From Acidimicrobiia bacterium (GTDB taxonomy: Bacteria; Actinomycetota; Acidimicrobiia; Spongiisociales; UBA5794), in contig JAOZMA010000013.1 of the NCBI GenBank assembly GCA_029934555.1, positions 1 through 17,283 on the forward strand: a stretch of DNA of 17,283 nt, read 5' to 3'. The notes under the pieces were generated by a model, which did no database searches, had not been told where the DNA came from, and worked only from the letters and a program-made list of their open reading frames with translations. How positions within the stretch are numbered: position 1 is the stretch's first letter; each line of letters starts with the position of its first letter. Position numbers and translations under genes: made by a program. This document shows positions 15,209 through 17,283 of the stretch, piece after piece.

Positions 15209-15999
15209 CGTGCTCCTCGCTGAGGGAAGTCGGTGATGAGACCGGTGATGCCGATCTCGACGAGCCGAGAGATGGTTTCGTGATCGTTGACAGTGTAGGG
15301 ATTGAGCTTCATCCCCAGGTCCAACTGCGCCTGGATCTGTTCGATCGAGAGGCGCGTGATTCGAGGATTGAACGTATCGAAGAATGCGTCGCTGAAGTCG
15401 ATGGGGTCCTCAGGGAAGAGACCCAGGATGGCCTGAACCTCGAAGGCGGGCCTGCGTTGTTTCAGCGTCTTCAACCATCCATGTTGCGCAGACGAGAACA
15501 GGAGATGATCAGGTCCGATCCCCACGTCTTCTGCGAGTGTGAGGACTGCTCCCACCACGTCGAAGGATTCTTTGGGCTCGGGTTGATCTTTGAGTTCGAG
15601 GTTGACGAACCAGTCGAGTTTGAGGGTCAACTCGAAGGCCTCCCGAAGTGTGGGGACCTTCGTGCCCTGGTATGTCTCGAGATCTTCAGCGTCGACGGCA
15701 CCGGCAGCGATCTGCCCGAATGGATCGTCGCGCTCGAACCACGATCCGGCATCGAGCGATCGGATCTCGTCCAGGCCGTACGTGGAGAAGGCTGCCGGGA
15801 CACGGTCGGGGAACTTGTCGGCGACGTCGGTCGTCCGCATCATCGCATCGTCGTGCATCAAGACCAGTTGGTCGTCGGCGGTGACGGCGACGTCGGTCTC
15901 CCACATGTCGGCACCCATTGCGTGTGCCTTCCGGGCCGCAACGAGCGTGTTCTCCGGTGCGAGGCTCCGAGCGCCCCGGTGAGCGATGATGGTGGCCAT
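15205..15999 (-). CDS. glycerophosphodiester phosphodiesterase family protein
   Basis: A protein of 264 aa with the GDPD TIM-barrel core. Catalytic residues are visible as IAHRGA (His7, Arg8), PENT (Glu16), the metal-binding ETDV (Glu34, Asp36) and MHDD (His49). Later family blocks include NLELKDQ and, at the end, TVNDHETISRLVEIGITGLI with TDFPQ. No signal peptide is seen, so it acts in the cytosol, cleaving glycerophosphodiesters to glycerol-3-phosphate and an alcohol. The start is ATG 15999. An ATG at 16059 is in frame, but the added 20 residues are arginine-rich and unlike the family. No Shine-Dalgarno sequence is seen before 15999; a -10-like GATACT ends five bases upstream. The downstream amidotransferase overlaps it by four bases, and the upstream choline-kinase-like gene fits a shared pathway. 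Confidence 0.92.
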   Translation of the reverse strand: MATIIAHRGARSLAPENTLVAARKAHAMGADMWETDVAVTADDQLVLMHDDAMMRTTDVADKFPDRVPAAFSTYGLDEIRSLDAGSWFERDDPFGQIAAGAVDAEDLETYQGTKVPTLREAFELTLKLDWFVNLELKDQPEPKESFDVVGAVLTLAEDVGIGPDHLLFSSAQHGWLKTLKQRRPAFEVQAILGLFPEDPIDFSDAFFDTFNPRITRLSIEQIQAQLDLGMKLNPYTVNDHETISRLVEIGITGLITDFPQRGAR

Positions 16000-16004
16000 G
16001 AGAC

Positions 16005-16032
16005 AGTATCGGCGTTGCCGAACCCCTATGAA
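16005..16032 (-). promoter_or_regulatory. possible leaderless promoter of the GDPD gene
   Basis: On the minus strand, TTCATA (16027-16032) and GATACT (16005-16010) are 16 bases apart. GATACT ends five bases before the ATG at 15999, leaving no room for a ribosome-binding site. This fits the leaderless pattern seen at dcd and the kinase gene, but both boxes are imperfect. Confidence 0.3.
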
Positions 16033-16089
16033 GAAGTGACGTCGCGGTGACCGGGGCATGGTGGGGATAGCCTCGACACGCTGCGCAGG

Positions 16090-16968
16090 TCAGTCCTGAA
16101 GCTCCGGCATCCAGTTGAGGAGCTCTTCTGAGTAGCTGAAGTAGTTGAACCCTTCGATGCCGCCGTCGATCTGGATGAGTGACCAGACCACGTTCCAGCA
16201 GAGACTCACGGGGACGAGCGCATCGAGGTCACGCCGAGCTTCGGTCGTGGCCGATCCAAAGTACGCCTTGAGCAGGAGATCGCGGCCTTCGTCGTCGAGT
16301 GTGTATCCGATGGCTGCGAGGTCGTACATTGGATCGTTCATGCCCGCGTACTCCCAGTCGATGAGCCACAGCGATCCGTTGTCGAGGAAGTTGAGGTGGT
16401 AGGGGTCGTTGTGGCAGAGCACCATGTCGTGCTCGGATGGTCGGGGCCGAACGGCCTTCGACGCGATGACGAGTTTGAGTAGTGGCTTGAGACGGGAAGG
16501 CAAGTGTGTGCCCTTCGATGTGAGCAGGGTCATCCAGCGTTCGATGTCGGCATATGGGTCGAAGACGCCGTCAACACGTTCGAGATCATGCAGGTCGCGT
16601 AGCTTCGCAGCGAGGCGCGGCACCATTGCGGGTGAGGTGAATTCGTCGATGCTGAGCGCATGGGCATCGGCGAGGAATCTCGTTGCGGCGTGGCCATGGG
16701 GTAGGACGAACGCTGCGACGTGCGGTGTGATCCCCGCACCCTCGACGACGTCGATCACTTGCTTCTCCCTGACCCGGTCGACCCCGAGGAGCGGCCCGTT
16801 GGCTCCGGCGATTCGAATCACGAACTGGACACCGGCAGCGCCGACGACGTAGTTTCGGTTGGAGAGACCACCGTCCAGAGGCGTCACCTGAAGGTCTGCT
16901 GCTTGGGCGAGTTCGGGTACGCGAGCGACGACATATCGGAGGATCGCGTCGTCGCCGGTTGGTGCCAT
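16090..16968 (-). CDS. choline/ethanolamine kinase-like phosphotransferase (APH superfamily)
   Basis: A protein of 292 aa with a protein-kinase-like fold. LDGGLSNRNYVV (31-42) is the nucleotide-loop stretch typical of choline kinase/LicA-type members, and FVIRIAG (49-55) carries the lysine-equivalent strand. The catalytic loop is HNDPYHLN (186-193; Asp188, Asn193) and the metal-binding Asp204 is in LIDWEYAGMNDPMYDLA, with the Trp-Glu-Tyr pattern common in choline kinases. It would phosphorylate a small alcohol such as choline with ATP. Aminoglycoside or other small-molecule kinases of the same superfamily are the alternative. The GDPD gene 90 bases downstream, which could supply free choline or ethanolamine, favours the choline reading. 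There is no Shine-Dalgarno sequence before ATG 16968; a -10 box sits eight bases upstream. Confidence 0.85.
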   Translation of the reverse strand: MAPTGDDAILRYVVARVPELAQAADLQVTPLDGGLSNRNYVVGAAGVQFVIRIAGANGPLLGVDRVREKQVIDVVEGAGITPHVAAFVLPHGHAATRFLADAHALSIDEFTSPAMVPRLAAKLRDLHDLERVDGVFDPYADIERWMTLLTSKGTHLPSRLKPLLKLVIASKAVRPRPSEHDMVLCHNDPYHLNFLDNGSLWLIDWEYAGMNDPMYDLAAIGYTLDDEGRDLLLKAYFGSATTEARRDLDALVPVSLCWNVVWSLIQIDGGIEGFNYFSYSEELLNWMPELQD

Positions 16969-16976
16969 ATCGCTCG

Positions 16977-17007
16977 ACTGTACTCCCGACGGTCGGGGAT
17001 TCTCCAG
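16977..17007 (-). promoter_or_regulatory. leaderless promoter of the kinase gene
   Basis: On the minus strand, CTGGAG (17002-17007) and TACAGT (16977-16982) are 19 bases apart, and TACAGT ends exactly eight bases before the kinase ATG, the same geometry as at dcd. There is no ribosome-binding site. The spacer contains a dyad. Confidence 0.45.
16985..16997. promoter_or_regulatory. CCCGAC-N-GTCGGG dyad, candidate operator
   Basis: Perfect 6-bp inverted arms around one central base lie inside the spacer of the predicted kinase promoter. A repressor bound here would block the promoter. Alternatively it could end read-through from the upstream tRNA, but the central loop is short and no U-tract follows. 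Confidence 0.35.
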
Positions 17008-17031
17008 GGTTGGGAATCAGCGAAGACGTTA

Positions 17032-17105
17032 TGGAGCGGGTGAGGAGAATCGAACTCCCGTATTCAGCTTGGGAAGCTGATGTTCTGCCATTGAACTACA
17101 CCCGC
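17032..17105 (-). tRNA. tRNA-Gly (anticodon CCC)
   Basis: The minus strand folds as a complete cloverleaf. The acceptor stem GCGGGTG pairs with CACCCGC. The D stem is GTTC/GAAC. The anticodon stem TCAGC/GCTGA carries the loop TTCCCAA, with anticodon CCC on plus-strand positions 17071-17073. The T stem GGGAG/CTCCT encloses TTCGATT. The discriminator base is U, as expected for bacterial glycine tRNA, and the CCA end is encoded. It reads GGG codons. It stands between a membrane-protein gene and the kinase gene, all on one strand. Confidence 0.95.
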
Positions 17106-17115
17106 AGACGAGGCG

Positions 17116-17146
17116 ATTGTAGCGCTGAGGTTCCTCCTGCGGTCAG
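17116..17146 (-). promoter_or_regulatory. promoter of tRNA-Gly
   Basis: On the minus strand, TACAAT (17116-17121) lies ten bases before the tRNA 5' end, with CTGACC (17141-17146) 19 bases further up. The -35 overlaps the stop codon of the preceding gene. The -10 is close to consensus; the 19-base spacer equals those at dcd and the kinase gene. Confidence 0.5.
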
Positions 17147-17283
17147 AACGAGAGCAAGCCCCACGTCGTCATGATGAGGCCGACGCCGATGAGCCAGTAA
17201 GCACGGGATGGCCTGAATTCCCCATCTTCGCCCTTCGGCTTGTTGCCCTTGCGGTGCTGCCACACGGCGAAGCCATTCCCCGC
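17143..17283 (-). CDS. C-terminus of a small membrane protein (partial)
   Basis: The frame entering from the window edge encodes the last 46 residues of a protein, ending at TGA 17143-17145. A basic, polar stretch (QHRKGNKPKGEDGEFRPSR) is followed by a hydrophobic end, AYWLIGVGLIMTTWGLLSF, which looks like a C-terminal membrane helix with the polar stretch in the cytoplasm. Clean codon use in a GC-rich frame and the fit with the downstream tRNA promoter support it as real. The N-terminal part lies outside the window and the family is not recognised. Confidence 0.55.
   Translation of the reverse strand, partial: AGNGFAVWQHRKGNKPKGEDGEFRPSRAYWLIGVGLIMTTWGLLSF

Noticed and set aside
15280..16050. 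Plus-strand open frame opposite the GDPD gene
   Set aside because: It is an antisense shadow; the GDPD frame has all catalytic motifs.
16000..16059. N-terminal extension of the GDPD protein from ATG 16059
   Set aside because: The added residues are arginine-rich and precede the family start MATIIAHRGA; there is no ribosome-binding site at 16059.
1..17283. Mobile elements, CRISPR arrays, rRNA, prophage
   Set aside because: I saw no transposase, integrase or phage motifs, no spaced repeat array and no rRNA-like sequence; composition and codon use look even across the window.

Overview
The window looks like chromosomal DNA of a high-GC actinobacterium. The dCTP deaminase is of the mycobacterial bifunctional type. 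Several transcripts look leaderless. The large BTAD/STAND regulator belongs to a style typical of Actinomycetota, and an Acidimicrobiia-like lineage is my guess rather than something the sequence proves. There are no insertion sequences, phage genes, CRISPR arrays or rRNA. Coding density is high and no gene-free stretch exceeds 300 bases.

Left part (1-8539): a short 7-bp tandem repeat and a GC-rich hairpin lie downstream of a minus-strand MFS transporter. Divergent from it is a plus-strand run: an EamA (drug/metabolite) exporter, an overlapping orphan oligopeptide-type ABC ATPase, and, after a 62-bp gap, a tightly coupled MacB/LolCDE-like set. That set is one very large FtsX-domain permease (1174 aa) followed by two ABC ATPases whose start codons overlap the preceding stop codons. 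The first of these ATPases carries a C-terminal tail that reads like an AbrB/SpoVT DNA-binding hairpin.

Middle (8568-14282): on the minus strand are a VOC-fold protein overlapping the end of dcd (dCTP deaminase, probably also dUTPase), and a 1294-aa giant. The giant strings together an OmpR-type winged helix, a BTAD domain, an nSTAND1 NTPase, one membrane helix, a BMP/PnrA-type nucleoside-binding domain, a cupredoxin-like beta domain and an NTF2/SnoaL-like domain. It reads as a membrane-anchored transcription factor with its own extracytoplasmic solute receptor, and it is the most interesting object in the window. A secreted HELGH metallopeptidase is transcribed divergently from it.

Right part (14333-17283): on the minus strand are a choline-kinase-like phosphotransferase, a glycerophosphodiester phosphodiesterase and a class I glutamine amidotransferase (the last two with a 4-bp overlap), which suggests handling of glycerophosphodiester/choline-type compounds. 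Upstream lie tRNA-Gly(CCC) with an encoded CCA end and the C-terminus of a small membrane protein cut by the window edge.

Expression signals fall into two classes. Genes inside runs have clear Shine-Dalgarno sequences. Three first-of-run genes (dcd, the GDPD gene and the kinase) lack one and instead have a -10-like box 5-8 bases before the ATG, which suggests leaderless mRNAs.
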